Part shown: in pieces, positions 1 through 13,277 of the stretch
How positions within the stretch are numbered: position 1 is the first letter of the stretch
How the letters are laid out: each line of letters starts with the position of its first letter
From: Varroa destructor
Lineage: Eukaryota; Arthropoda; Arachnida; Mesostigmata; Varroidae
Assembly: GCF_002443255.2 (NCBI RefSeq)
Contig: NW_019211456.1
Location: forward strand, 53,857,743 to 53,921,742
Direction: 5' to 3'
Length of the DNA stretch: 64,000 nucleotides
Notes under the pieces: generated by a model
Databases searched by the model: none
Told to the model about the DNA's origin: nothing
What the model saw: the letters and a program-made list of their open reading frames with translations, nothing else
Translations under genes and position numbers: made by a program

Positions 1-183
1 GAGGTTTGTGGAACATCCCGAGAGAATGAACTCCGAATATACATTCCAAATAAATGAATGACATCTAATATATTACTAAGGTGAAAGCATTTTTGTCTTT
101 TTTTTTAGTAATTAATTTTAATTTAACTATTTTTTTTAAAGTTTATTCGTTTGGCAGGTTATGAAAGCAAAAATCAGCCTTAC

Positions 184-2443
184 CATTAAATCGAAAATGT
201 TTGCCACATTTTTCTTCAAACTTAACTCCGATTTTCCGCCATTTCCAGCTTTTTATGATTGCTATCGCTTGAGCGCACTCGTTCGGATCGCCTTCAAGGC
301 AAATTACGCCCGGCTTTCCAGGCAGGCAAAAACCACCAAGTGATCTTTCTAGACTCAGTTCAACTAGTTTTCGCCTCTTGACCTTGTCATATATGTGATG
401 CGAAAGTAACCACACACGATACGATTCAACAGGCGTGTCTCTAGAATTTTGAGCACTGAAAGTAGGACCCTAAGCCACAAATAAATCAAGCATGTGTTGC
501 ATTATGTTAAATATCAGTGTTTATCGCTTTTACGTCAAACAGGGTCTGTGGTACATATACATCATTAGTTTCGTACTTGATTGTATTAGCATTTAAATGC
601 CTGGGCTTTTCGTAAGTAACCCCGTACTGAAAACTAAAACTCCTCTAAAAACGACTATAAGTTATGTTCAAGTGCTCTATTTTGATCTATCTTAATTCAA
701 TCATGCAAGGAAATTTTACATACTGTATTAAAGATTGTTCTAAACAAAGAATTTTAATTTTAGAAAGCAGGCTATACCTGCTATACCATAGACCGCAAAG
801 AAAACGGCGGAAGAATAACTGGTTGACGGATCAAACAGCATTATTTTACCTAAGTTCTATTTTTTTTAGACAAAAACTTTACACATAGATAGTTCAGAGT
901 TTAATCTACATTTATCACCTGATCAGGCAAGTCACCATCCGGATTTTCAGCGCACTTTGTATTGACGTAGTCGATGATGAATGATATGCAGTAGGTTCCT
1001 GGTTCGTGTTGCTCGCATATTAAATTAACAAACTCTTGAAGATCCCTATTATTAACTCGAGAGTTAATACTACGAACTGATGCTCTAAGCCGCAGCTCGG
1101 AGTTCGGATAAGTGTGAGGTAGGGTAACTTCGACCTCAACAGGAGGGCTTTTATCTAAAGAGATAAAAGTGAGCATTGTGATCAGTATAAATTAAATGAA
1201 GGACCCACTAAAAATTGGAACGGCCAATCGTGTTTAATAAGTTTGGTCAAATATAAATATAAAGTGGGTTTTGTCACATGTTTTAACTATGTAATGAGGA
1301 CTACTTGCAGGGGTAAAACAAATAGACGTAAAAGGTAAATGCTTTGGGTGTTCTCGACACGCGGCATCTGTGCCCATTACTATACAATAGTCAGCAACTT
1401 TCACACCTAATTTATGAAACTGGGAGTCGTACTTCTTGCAACAGAGTAAATACCAGAATGATATGAACCTCGACGGACCAAAAATTTTATTGTATCTTTT
1501 ATCTGTCGACAGAAACGGATGGTTAACTTTACGACTTATCAGTGCCTGAGGTTAAAAACTCATACGTTAACAATAAAATGGCGCAAAGTACGTTAGAGCA
1601 ATACCTCTTTGGGCCAGAAGGCGGTCTTTACCATGCGGCGTCGACTTAAGTTTTCATATCTAAACCCCCTTAAATCCACTTATACTGAGTTACATTTTCA
1701 TTTTAAAGTAGGCAACAAAAAAGCTAAAAGTAGACAACTCTACAATACAGTGTACTCCGTACAGACTAGGTAATTGAATTACCTGAATATAGGTTATCGT
1801 AGCTTTAAAGAGTCTTATTGCGCAGTTACTAGGTAAATATGCGAGAAAAAATCTTTTAAGATTTTAAAAATTTAGAAATCTTTTAAACAAACGAAGAGGT
1901 CGTACTTAAAATTGATACGTTGTCTTTATAGTATGTGTACTAATTACGCTCGCCGGATTTCAATAGCTTAATAGTAATGATAGATATCTGTTAAGCGTAT
2001 TTATATATCTTTTACTTTGTTATTGTAGCCTAACGACGTAACTTCCTTTATTCATACAGATAATATTGCTCGTGAAATTTCCATAGATAACGAAATGGGT
2101 AAGAGGATTTGAATAATACACACTTTCGTGAGAACTTTTTAATGCTACGCATTTTTCAAGAGGGGACAAGGTCGATAACGTATGGTGAAGATTGGCTAAC
2201 GATCGCATAAAGGTTTGTAAATAAACTACATAATAATAATGAATGAACCAAATTTCAACATGTATTACCTTTAGCGAGAATCACGCACGTCAGTTGATTA
2301 TGGACATCGTCTAGTTCGCCATTAACGAAGGCTTGAAATTCCTCACACACACTGTGAGGTGATAGCTTAACGAAGCCATACAGGTTTTCGAGAAATACGA
2401 TTTCATTTAGTTGCGCCTTAATGTTTTCACGAACACATATCAT
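184..2443 (-). CDS. RWDD2: RWD domain-containing protein 2 (RWDD2A/B-like), 3' partial
   Basis: Three coding exons are seen on the minus strand. Exon 1 is 2443-2269, with its ATG at 2443-2441 seven bases inside a TTTTAG acceptor, and ends at donor GTAATA. Exon 2 begins at 1154 and joins exon 1 in phase. Exon 3 runs from about 440 to 184. Exons 1-2 encode an RWD domain with the typical segment VEVTLPHTYPNSELRLRAS. Exon 3 carries the DUF1115-type C-terminal domain, with WLLSHHIYDK and LPGKPGVICLEG, the hallmark of RWDD2A/2B. The exon 2/3 junction is uncertain: donor GATG|GTGACT (936) fits acceptor CTAGAG (exon from 438), while donor AA|GTGCGC fits the stronger acceptor CTTTCAG. A strong donor, AATG|GTAAGG, at 184/183 suggests the last exon lies beyond the window; without splicing the frame stops at 143. 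RWD domains mediate protein contacts, but the cellular role of RWDD2 proteins is poorly known. Confidence 0.85.
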
Positions 2444-4438
2444 TACAAGCTAAAACAGAAAAAAAAGGTCTTACAAGCTTCCGCAGTAACATACAAAATC
2501 AATGCTAGGACATTGTCTAACGTAAGATGGTAGAGCACCCTGACGTGATCGAACTACTAGCGGGGCTGTCAAAAATACGTAGTTTTATAGATATACGTAG
2601 AAATTGAAAATTGACTGAGCAGATAACAGAGGTATGAAAGTATTCAAAAAGCATTCCCAGAAGAGTACCTTGTTATCTAAAATAATTGTTCAGCAAAATT
2701 ATACTATGATACAAAAGAACTGAAGCCAAAAGTTTTCATTACGACTATATTAATCAGACGACGCTGAAATCTCAATTATTTGAAGACAACTAAATATCAT
2801 AAACGTTATAATTTAAGAATTGGACAAACAACGGTGTGTTAGCGTGAAACATCTAGTGTATCCTATATTTTAAAAAACAAGTAGAAAAAAAAAATATGCT
2901 AGACTAACAGGACTAAATGGCGAATAATGTAACGTGTCGCCACTAAAAGTTCGATTACTCTAAGAAATACGAGTGTTGAAATGCCAGGAGCGCCGGTCAT
3001 TTAAGATTTTTAGGATTAAGCTACTATCTTTTATATGAAAATGTTGATCTTCTCACCTGTGATTGGAAGTAAGTGAAAATTATATTGGGAATTTGAGTTC
3101 ACGAAAATCTGCGCGAGATGGTGCTCAATCCGGTAAGTAGTCACGTTTGACCAGTAGATACCAAATCCTACATTTGCACGTCAAGAACGCTGCTGCGAAA
3201 TACAACGCGATATATCCAAAATTAGTAGATATGGAATCTTATCGTTGGTCAAAAAAAATTGCGTTTCAATAGAGAATTAGCAGAACTTTGAAAGACGGTG
3301 GTAGAGCACAACTAAACACCATTTCGAATATCCATCACTTAAAGGCCTCCCGATGAAAGAACGGCTTAAAGGACACATCGGCCAACTGGTGCCATCGTTG
3401 TTTTTCCGCAAAGTCGAGCACATCATTGGTGCGCGTGTGCAGCCTGCGTCCATGATTGTTGTTCCGATAATTCACGTAACGACTGTATTGAATTGTTGAC
3501 TGAAGGTACATCTTTACGTTTCGGGAGAGCTAAGGTAAATATTTTCTAAGATATAGAAGATCGGATGCACACATAGCAGCACAGGCTCGAGGACGCAAAT
3601 ATTAATAACAGAATTAGCTTGGCTGTGTTATTTATGCAAAGTTTGTAAATGGTTGCATGTGATAAATAAGTAACGCAGATGTCTTACATCTCGTGGGTAA
3701 AGGTATTAGATAGACCCATAAAGAAACGTAGCGAATGGTAACAAGTATAAGAAACAACGATTAAATGCGATTTTTTCAAATAGCTTATATATAAGCTATT
3801 AAGTTTATAATTTAATGTACTAATCTCAAATGCAAAGCGGAGCAGGATGATTGCTGTTTGGCGCAAAGAGTGCAGTTTATAATCATTACTTACGCACTAA
3901 ACTAATAACGTCAAAATGATAAATGTTCTTGTACTTTATTCAACTTTGGTAAGTTTGATGATACGATTTTATAGTAATTTAATCACTCGAAATAATGAAA
4001 TACTGGTTTGAGCAGTTTTCAGCCCGCTTCTTAAAGCCTACTTCAAAGTGATTATAGTGAACTTACAAATTGCATTTATGGTCGATTCCAGTGGGCGTTT
4101 TTAATTAGTTGACTATCTTCATATTCGCCGAACTTTCTATTTTTAGTGACATTTTATTTAAGAAACAAGTTTAAGTATTGGCGTTAATTTCCCTTTGGTT
4201 AACTTTAAAGCTAGAACTAGAGCTTAAGTAACCAAAAGCCAATGTGAAATCTCGTTTCAGCACAAAGTTGACATTATCGACGGAACTCAACAATTTTAAA
4301 TAAACCCGCTTTCATGATAAGCAAAGAGTTGGCTCAAAAACAGCCGCAATAAACGCGCAAGTATACTAAATTGCAATGTAGTGTGAACGTATCATAATTT
4401 TTGTTCTGTTTAGCAGATTCCGGATGTCATAAACCAGG
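2444..4438. promoter_or_regulatory. Intergenic region between divergent RWDD2 and MRPL36; possible bidirectional promoter
   Basis: No conserved gene was recognised between the two divergent start codons. Most of it is AT-rich. A GC-richer patch at about 3340-3480 has several CpGs and is the best candidate for a shared promoter or untranslated first exons. Both genes show an acceptor just upstream of their ATG (AG at 2451-2450 on minus; TTTAGCAG at 4411-4416 on plus), so each probably has a non-coding first exon in this interval. A minus-strand frame of about 58 codons starting near 3453 covers the patch but matches nothing I know. This is inference from position and composition; there is no motif proof. 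Confidence 0.35.
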
Positions 4439-4957
4439 ATGTCGTTAGCTGGGACTTTGACACGTTTGCTTGCGTCTCCATTAGCCAGGTTGGTGACTCC
4501 TCCGAATCTCCTATGCAATTCAACATCGTTGCAGCAAGTGAGGACATTTAAAGATGTGGACGTACTCGCCAAACGGTGCAAGGACTGTTACTTCCATAAA
4601 GACGACTACAGATGGTTAGTACGATGTTCTTAGGTTTCTTTATTTATGTCACTGACTGAACTCGAAGCAGCAAAATGTGTACACCTTAATAGACCTTAGG
4701 ACCCCTGCTTCGAGTTGCGCTAATGATAAATATTTAATTTGTATAAATAAAAAATGTGTGCAAGTACATATACAACAACAGCAGAATTCAACTAATATAA
4801 GTCAGTTCCATGTTACGATGATGATTTTATTAACGTACACAGGTACGTATTGTGTCGTACGCACGGTCGTCACAAGCAACGTCAGCGAATACCAGATGTC
4901 AGGAGCTTTTGGATTGTCACACATCGCACACACGGGCCGCGTAAAAGATTCGAGTAA
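4439..4957 (+). CDS. MRPL36: Mitochondrial large ribosomal subunit protein bL36m
   Basis: Two coding exons, 4439-4614 and 4843-4957, join in phase: TG at donor GATG|GTTAGT plus G after acceptor ACACAG restores a Trp. The product is 96 aa, against 103 in human MRPL36. Residues 1-20 are rich in Leu, Arg and Ala with no acids, as in a mitochondrial targeting peptide. The core reads AKRCKDCYFHKDDYRW then YVLCRTHGRHKQRQ, matching the L36 zinc ribbon; Cys47, Cys50, Cys63 and His69 are the expected metal ligands. The protein is a small zinc-binding part of the large mitoribosomal subunit. The intron cuts the zinc ribbon between its second and third cysteines. After the usual RHKQRQ end, the frame continues about 22 residues, including a second THGPRKR-like basic stretch. 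The ATG at 4439 is the first in frame; an ATG at 4424 opens only a two-codon ORF. Confidence 0.93.
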
Positions 4958-5740
4958 ATTTTATCTATGACATTTTTACGAGTTACGCTCAATACTACTA
5001 ATAAAAATAATTTACCATTATAAGTCTTTGTAGCAAAGAAACAATGTACTGTGTATTGAACTTATACTCGAAACTGCTATTTTTAAACATTGCTTTAATT
5101 CGCTAAACAAGATAAATAATACAGACACAATTTGAAGGCAACTTTACTTTCAAATAGAGCTCGTGTGTTACACTAAACCGTAAAACTGCAGTGATAGCGT
5201 GACATAGCGAAGAAAGCCTGTCATAAAATAGTGATATTGGATCTGTTACTGAAATCCCTGCAGTTACGTCTGTGAAGACGCAGGCATAGGGTACCGAGTT
5301 CTATAATGTTCTAACCTTGATTCCTAATGGGCATTGGCTCGCTTGCATTTTTGTTCAGTTAGGTTTTTCGATCCTTAGCGCTATTTTAAACCTGTAATTA
5401 CTTTGATAGGACTGATATTTTTTTATAGTTTAGGATAGTTAATGAACTATCAGAACTTTTTACTCATATCTCTTACCCTATTTGATGAAACACGACTTTA
5501 ATAGATACCCTCATGGGCATCTTTTAGTTTCATTTAAAAACATAATTCCGTAATTTAACTATTTAAATAGGCAAGCAAAGGGTTCTATTTACCGACCTTA
5601 CTAGCCTGGAGGAATATGGTAGGTGCAGATGACTCAGATGGATAACCAGCATTGTATGCTGCCCATCTACCCACATTATCCAATATATATATATCTTTGT
5701 GTGCACTTTCTACTTTAATCTTTCAACTTTGCTAAAAAAG

Positions 5741-5774
5741 AGGCTTTCCTAAAAGTTTCTTTTTAGGAAAGCCT
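5741..5774. repeat. Short perfect inverted repeat (hairpin)
   Basis: Two 14-base arms, AGGCTTTCCTAAAA at 5741-5754 and its exact complement at 5761-5774, flank a six-base loop. It is surrounded by AT-rich sequence with no gene nearby, so its role, if any, is unknown. Confidence 0.85.
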
Positions 5775-8700
5775 TTTCCAACAATTCTAAGTATTGCGCT
5801 TTTGTATTATGCGATTGTCCAATTTTTAGCACTAGTCATATAAGGGAGTTACTGTTGCAACAGCTGTAACAGAAAAGAGAACTGTTCGGCTTATATAGCG
5901 TAACCATTTATTTACGTTCGATTCTAAACAGGTTTTACAAATTTTAAAAGAAAACAAGTGTAACTTCCTAAGGGCTACATTAGGTACATTTACGCAGTAA
6001 AACCCCTCAGTACGTTATACGTGCCATGAGATACATATCGATTATGACTGAATGAAATTTGAAAATCTGACTTTTATGGATCTGGATTCCGCAGGTAATA
6101 GCCATAATATAAGGTTTCTTCTGCGAATATCAGTGAATTCGGACATAGAAAATTCTTTACTAAATGCATATCTAAGAGGCTTTATATTTATGCAAAAATA
6201 CTTTTTTTTTTCAGGTCAAAAACATCAGTAAATCTCTTAATCTCAATAACTAATTTAGGTCAGGAAAACAGGTACCTACGCTAAACTTCCCTATCGCTAA
6301 ATCCGTTTTTCGGCCAAGGCTAAAGTGCATAGTGTAGGTTAAGATAAATTTAATGGCTCAATCTGTACAAGCATACTTTACAGTAAAATTAATGTTATTT
6401 GATATATTGTATTTAGCAAAGTTGGTGTATACTTGTTGTAAGTTGATGTTACTGAAGCTTACTCGAACCACCGTTAGAAATGAATTCTGTGATTGTACCA
6501 TTGGTGTGCCACTTTCGTCAGCCTAGGTAGCAGTGGTTTTGTACTTTCGCAGTCCATTATCGTCCACTGGAGCTTTCGACAGCCTGTGTCGTAGAAAACA
6601 ACATTAGTTGTAGAGTAACAAAAAACATCCAGAGCACCAAAACACATACAACGAAGTTCCAACGATATGGATTGCTATGTTGATAGTCCGAAAACAACAC
6701 TACTGTACTTGACCACAGAAAGCGTCGCGTCAACAAAAGAAAAGTAAGCAGAGATTGCTATTTCCTTTATTTTTCACAAATCATCGCACTGTTTTTGTTT
6801 ACTAGCAGGCGTGTCACTTAAGCGATGCATGACGCAGCCTCGACACAACCTGAACAAAAACAGAAAAATTATACATTTGAGGTAATCACTTGGACTGATT
6901 AGGCACAAAAATTGTATTCATTTTCGATTACTTGTATGATTTTCAGTGATTTAGAGCTATTTTAACGTGGAAATTTATAAGCAAGATGCTCACGCTAACA
7001 CTTTTAAAACTGTATAATAAATTACATTTCTTAAGAATTTTATGAATAAATAGTGATATGATTCGTTTATGATATTCATTTCAAAACGGGCTCAAGTGAG
7101 TATTAAGCTCGAAGGAACCAAATAGCACGCTTTGCATTGCAAGTACTCAATACCTGAAAAACGCAACCGTTTTGGGCTACGGTTAGCTTAGTGGTGGGAG
7201 CAAACCATTACTATAACAATGAATAATTTGTTCAGTCGGTTTTGTCTTCTTGTGCATTTGTCTTCCTAATCTGGTGAACTTTCGAATCATTTACCGACTT
7301 AAGTAAGAGCTGTATTTTCATACTGTATGAAATCCACTAAATAACATTTCTTATATTCTATACAGCTAGCAAGCATTGTGTACAAATACGTTTAGAATAA
7401 CAGCATACCGGAATTTTCATGTTATGGTTTTGTCATGCCCAGGCAGCTCTTCTTCACACTTAAAAGTATCCAATGTGTCCTCCCGTGTGGCACGCCTAAC
7501 TGTTATACAATAACGGATACGATAGGTTGAGCAGAAGACGTACTATTGTTTAAAATGCAGATGCTCGGCAAAAAAAGAGAAAGAAGAGGTGCGTATGGCA
7601 CGGCTTGTTCGCAGTATTACATATTATTACAAAACCATAGGCAAATTTTGACGCTGATGCGACTTGCTTAGACAGAAGAAATGCAGACTGAAAAAAAGAA
7701 ATATGACAACATCTTTGTGGTTGCCTGGTACCGAGTAGTACAGAACATATATTTCTATATCGAAGTATATGAAGAAGTATAATGGATCGTATCAAATGAT
7801 TACAGTTATATGACCAGAAAAATACATCCACAAAGCAGCAGTCTAATTTAATAAAAGAGGCAGGCTACTGAAATAAATGGTGTTATTGATCCGCCTTTAC
7901 TTCTAAATCTCTGACATAATTTCTGACCGGTTTTATGCACGTGTACGATAATTTTCTACAACTCCTAGAAACAGCTTTCGGATCCCAATCGTAGGTATGC
8001 GTCTCGGATCTGCTTTGATTTTGTTCTTGAATCCTTTTATCTTACGGGTATTGGTTAAGCTTTCATAAAAAAGGGAAAAATCACAGGGGACTGGATCTAG
8101 CAAGCACAGGATTTGAAACAATACAGGTCTTGAATTTTCCTGCAAAAAATTTTCCTGCACAGAGAATATCGTGTAAACCGGTACATTATCGTGGTGACCG
8201 GTTGTAGTCAGAATTTGAACTAAATTCGAGTTTGCCTGTAAAATCCTCGGTGTGAGTTATTCGTCTCAGAGTAATTCTCTAATAGTTAACCCAGTATTCC
8301 GTTAGCATACGTTGTTCAAATATTCCTACGCCTTTATTTGTATTGCTGTGATAAGTCGCCTAGGACGATGGTTGTCTTTAAGGCCCCTTCTTGTGTGACA
8401 CCAATTTCACACTCAACATTGACTCATCGTTTATTCCCCAAGAGCTCTTTGCAAGAGTGGCGCCGCTTGTAAGTGCTTGACTACATTCTTGATACGAAAC
8501 ATGACCAATGCTTTTCACATCAATGGGTCTGCAAACAAAGACACACATTTGAATGCTCTGAAATGTTGACTGTGGATACAAGATACAGAGGCTAATGTGA
8601 CGCAATATGCCCAGTTACGAGCCTATTAGATTGTCGAAAATGCTTGAACTTGCTTTATAGAGATAAGCTATCTGACGATGTTACCGTTATACTAAACACA

Positions 8701-11700
8701 ACTGGAACGTCTCCGTACCTGCAACACTGAACGAACTAGTAATGGGATCAAAAGTATTTTTTCGACAGCTGCAGTTGTGAACGAAATAAACATTCTGATT
8801 ATCGCAATTCAAGAGAGCCGAATTCACAATTATATCACCTACGTTCGAGACCTGTAATGTATCTTTGTAGCAGCGTGCAGAATTGACTCCACGCAATAAT
8901 GTCTTAGGACGAACTGAGCACTATGTTCTTGAAAGATTATCGTTTTCCATCCATCCGTTCTGGCTATAGCTCGCGTTCTTGGCCATATGGGAGACCACGC
9001 GTGGGACATTTAGTTATTCGCTGTTGTCAGGATGGCGCACGCTGCATTGGCACAAGCGGATCAGTCTATCGGATTCCGTAATTTGAGCGTATTGTTGATA
9101 ATTAGGTAATAATCTTTTGATACTGGCCAAAAACATATTCCAAAGCGCAATGTTTGTTCCTAATATAAGAGAGATTCAGTATACTCGTGGCTAAGTTGTA
9201 CAAATTGAAGCGTTAAGCTCCGTCCCTAGGAATCACCTAGGTCGCTTAAAAATTTGAGACATGTTCAAGGAGAAATTAGTTTGCCCTTATGCTGTAGCAC
9301 AGGTTTTCGCCTGTGTGCGGTGCAAGATACAGGATTCTGACTGTAAGGTTAAAAATTGTTATATCTATAACGTAAGAATATATGTTCCATCCAAAAGGTT
9401 AGGTGTTTAAGTTGAAAGCCATAACTCACCAAAGGTTAAGCCAATGAATTTTAAGAAGGTAAATTGTGTTGGAAAGCTAGTTTCGATCTGGCTCGGAAAC
9501 TACTAGAGTATCGAGGCTTTAACGGCGATTTATTTATATGAAGTCTATTTACAAAACTAGCGTATATATGCGGCACATTTTTCTAACAGCACATACATAG
9601 TAGCATTCGATATATGTTGAATTATTTTATACAAACATAAGATTAAAGTATTTTATTTTTAATTGGTACTATAAGCATTGTAGGTTAGCTATCAATAATT
9701 TTCAAGTAATACTAGAATGCTAGTAAATGCGAAAGTTCTATATAAATCGACAATAATAGGGACGTTTTTTATCAGTTTCTCTCATGCTTCAACACATTTT
9801 GTTGAAGCACTCTATATTTATTTCGTGCTACACATAATCTAAAAAAACTAATTTTTTACATTTAGATCCTTCAAAAATTTTAAGATTCAAATGCTTACCA
9901 CAAGTACTATTGGTACAATTTCTTAACCCTTTGAAATTTGGCTCTCGTTGTTGGAGCCCATATGAACTAGAAGCACACAATTTTGATAACTTCCGTAGAC
10001 CAAGCAACATATGACCGCCAAGACAATACGATTTCACTTGCTCACCAGCATGAATCGATCTGAAAAGATGAAGTCGATTCAGACATGTAATTCATTCAAA
10101 ACAAGAAAACAAGCAAAAAAAAAATGTATTGTTGCAGGTTGAAGCTAGCTATAGCACGTTCGATACCTACAGCGCGGTTTAAAAAAATAAGAGAGTACTC
10201 ATTAATTTCTACATGTTTATAAAACATGAAGTCAAGATCTGCTTTCAAGCGTGGATCTACGCTAAATTAGTTTTTCTCTAATTATTACCTATAGGGTAGC
10301 TAAAATGGTTAGGCAAACGAAATAAGATAATGGGCTATAGCTTTTTATTGACCTAAAATCGTTTCGTATGATAGCTTTGCTTAGTTGCCTGTACTACACG
10401 AATCCAGTTTGTATTAAGTCTGAAAATCTCTCAAAATATTTAAGGAAAAATAGAGTAGCCCCTATAACATTTTATCACCATTTTTGAAAATATTTTTTTT
10501 GCACTTACAATTAACGAAGTTTATCGAACGCATTCGTTAAACTTTAGCAAATATCTAAAATTACAGTATATTTATTTTATAATTACAGTACGTGACAGAG
10601 TTCTGTCTCAAGTATTGCTAGGATGAAAAAATATATGTGTAAAGGAAATTACTTTTTCTTTTCCATATCTCTATGTTATTTCCAATTTCAGGCTAGACAC
10701 AAAGCCACAAAGTTCGTCGTTCTCTCTAAAAGTTTAATTGAGTACGATAAATCTCTCCTATCAATCAATAAAGGTTTCATTCTTAAAGCCTCGCTAAAGA
10801 AGAGCAAATTTTGTAGTGTGTTAAAGATTATCACGAAGTACTGACAATCTCAAAAATCAAAATGCATCGAGCTCCGTGACTGGCACAAGTTTCTGCTTTC
10901 TACAAGAGAATCAAGTTGATCTTTATATTCCATATATGGGCCCAGAAAAACACCAGATTTTAAATGTTGCCGAATCGTGAAAATAATCGTACTGCTACTA
11001 ATGGTGCGTCATTTACTAATCAGGTCAGATAAAACAAACTAATGTAATCATATTAACTTTTTTATACTTTTTAAATAATAGTAATTGTCTTTTTCTCATT
11101 AGATGATTCGGGACAAGTAATCAGCTTATTCTGTTCATGTTTCCCGCTTTCTAAATTTTTTTGGCATTAAACATTTTTGGTTGTGATCTTTGCTTTACCT
11201 ACTACAAACGTGACAATCTTGGTAAGCATATATTCCTGAGGGTGCCATGAGTCCACCATATAAGCGTTTTTTAAAACAGATAAGCTATTTTTAATATTTG
11301 TCAATTGACGAATCTGATTGCACAGATTCGATTGCACCACATACCTACTAAATAATTATCTTGTTAGAGTGTCCAAGCTATTAAACCGTTGAGTGTGATC
11401 AAACTATATAATACTTAATTTTTATTTATAGTATCTGGCAATGACACTTAGATAACAACTTAGTCAAGAAGCAACAACAGCAAACATGGTTTCCTGATAC
11501 CAAAAACTTACTATCCTTAATTTACCATTTAAATCCAACCCATTACTCCATTTTTTGCAATCTATATGAATCTTTTTCATTCAGCCTGTAAACAATCACT
11601 AGAACAGAACTATAAGACAATCATAAATACACTACTAGGTTCGTAAAGTGGACACAAAAACCGCGGTTGATGTAAAATGAATGTATTACGAACTAAATTT

Positions 11701-13212
11701 TTAGCGACATGACATAAATTTAAGAAAATAATTTAATTCAATATAACCTCATTTAAGTATTTTACTTCGTTTCGTCTCAACGATGACCGGCGGCTAAGCT
11801 CGTTAAACTGGTAGATAATAAATAAGCCAACCGATTACTGAATATATCTTACGTGTTCGGTCTCCATGGATTTTATAAAAAATAGGTTAAGTGCTTTGTT
11901 TGGGCCATCATTAAAACATCCATTTGCAAAGTTTAATGTTTCTCAAAGACTCAGAGACTAGTAGATAAAGAATTGATTAACTACAACATGCTCTAAGGAA
12001 TCGTTAACGAACACTGGAATCGGTAACTTGGTAAAAGATGTTGGGGGCAGCCGACAGTTGATAAACAACGATAGACCGCGGGCTTAGGCAAGCCGCCGAA
12101 GAAAGGGCGCGATGCTATCGAATTTCATAGAAACAGAAAACGCAGTTCGCTTGCATCGGTCACAAACTGAACAGGAAAGCTGCTGCACACAGTACTTCCG
12201 CGTTGCTACATCCAGTGACCACTTATTGGTGAATTGAATCCGGGCCTAAAAGGGAGAGAACACATCAGCTGTTTCGCGTGACGATTCCTGGCTGCATATT
12301 GTTCTTCATAAAAAGGTTTATACTGAGTTCCTTTCATTTAATTAATTCCTAAATTGTTATCTTTCGATGTGAGTTATGCTTTGTTTTAATATAAGTAGAT
12401 AGTAGGTAGCAAAACCGCCAGTAACTCTTATTTGAAGCCATTATTACAAAATGATTGTATTCCTCTCCATAGATCTGTGTACTGAATTGCTTTGAATTAT
12501 GTCCTGATAAGCGAATGTTATAAAACGACTCTGATACTAGCGATCCAAATCTACAGAACTTTTACCCTCCTAACGGAGAATAGGTGCGAAGAATGATCAG
12601 GTTACACATTATCCGAAAGACAATAGCTACTGTTCAGTGGATATCCCGAGTAACCAACTATTAAGTTTTAGATATGCTTTTTGAATCTCGAAAGGAAGAA
12701 TCATTGACCTCCCTTATTAGCCTTAGTTGCCGTAGTATCATCAATTCTCTCAGAAGAGTAATAATATATTGGAGTATCACATGCTTCACTCCTTATTTCA
12801 AGAGTATAAGTTAAGGTAAGGATTCTAAGTAAAGGATTAAAAACAGCTCTTCACGAAAGTGTGTCTTAAGCGCCAATGCTTTCATAGTGCTTTGAATCGT
12901 TATAGCTGTTCTGTAAGCTAATGCTTACTACTTATTAGTCAGCTACACTTTACGATTTTATGAGCTAGTGGTGTCTACAGTAATGCTAGTTATAATATAA
13001 TAATAATAATAATAACAAAGTTCTAGGTTGCTACAAAGTGCTAAGAATGTCTATGGTCGTAGCTCAATCTGCACAGGATTAACCCTTGAGTGCTCAGGCC
13101 AAGAACTTGCTGGTCTGGGCTTGCCATGCGTGTCTGCATTACGTGTCAATAAAACATAGTAAAAGACGTGGGCGAATTTTTTATTTTTTATAAACACGTT
13201 AGCGGAGTTTAA

Positions 13213-13277
13213 GTGTGACCCATGGTGTTATCTAAATTCTGTCGATATTTTATAGCGATAACACCATGGGTTCACAC
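13213..13277. repeat. Foldback inverted repeat just upstream of the TTC38 start exon
   Basis: The arm GTGTGACCCATGGTGTTATC (13213-13232) is repeated in inverse orientation at 13257-13277 with a single extra base, around a 24-base spacer. The arms continue weakly outward as TTTAA-like sequence. It ends 43 bases before the first coding exon of TTC38. It could be the remnant of a small foldback element or an RNA/DNA hairpin in the intron end. Confidence 0.85.

Noticed and set aside
7550..7831. 93-codon minus-strand ORF
   Set aside because: Cys/Phe/Ile/Ser-rich translation with no family resemblance and no supporting splice sites.
13050..13120. tRNA-like stretch beginning GGTCGTAGCTCAATC
   Set aside because: The beginning resembles a D-arm, but no matching anticodon stem, T-arm or acceptor pairing could be made.
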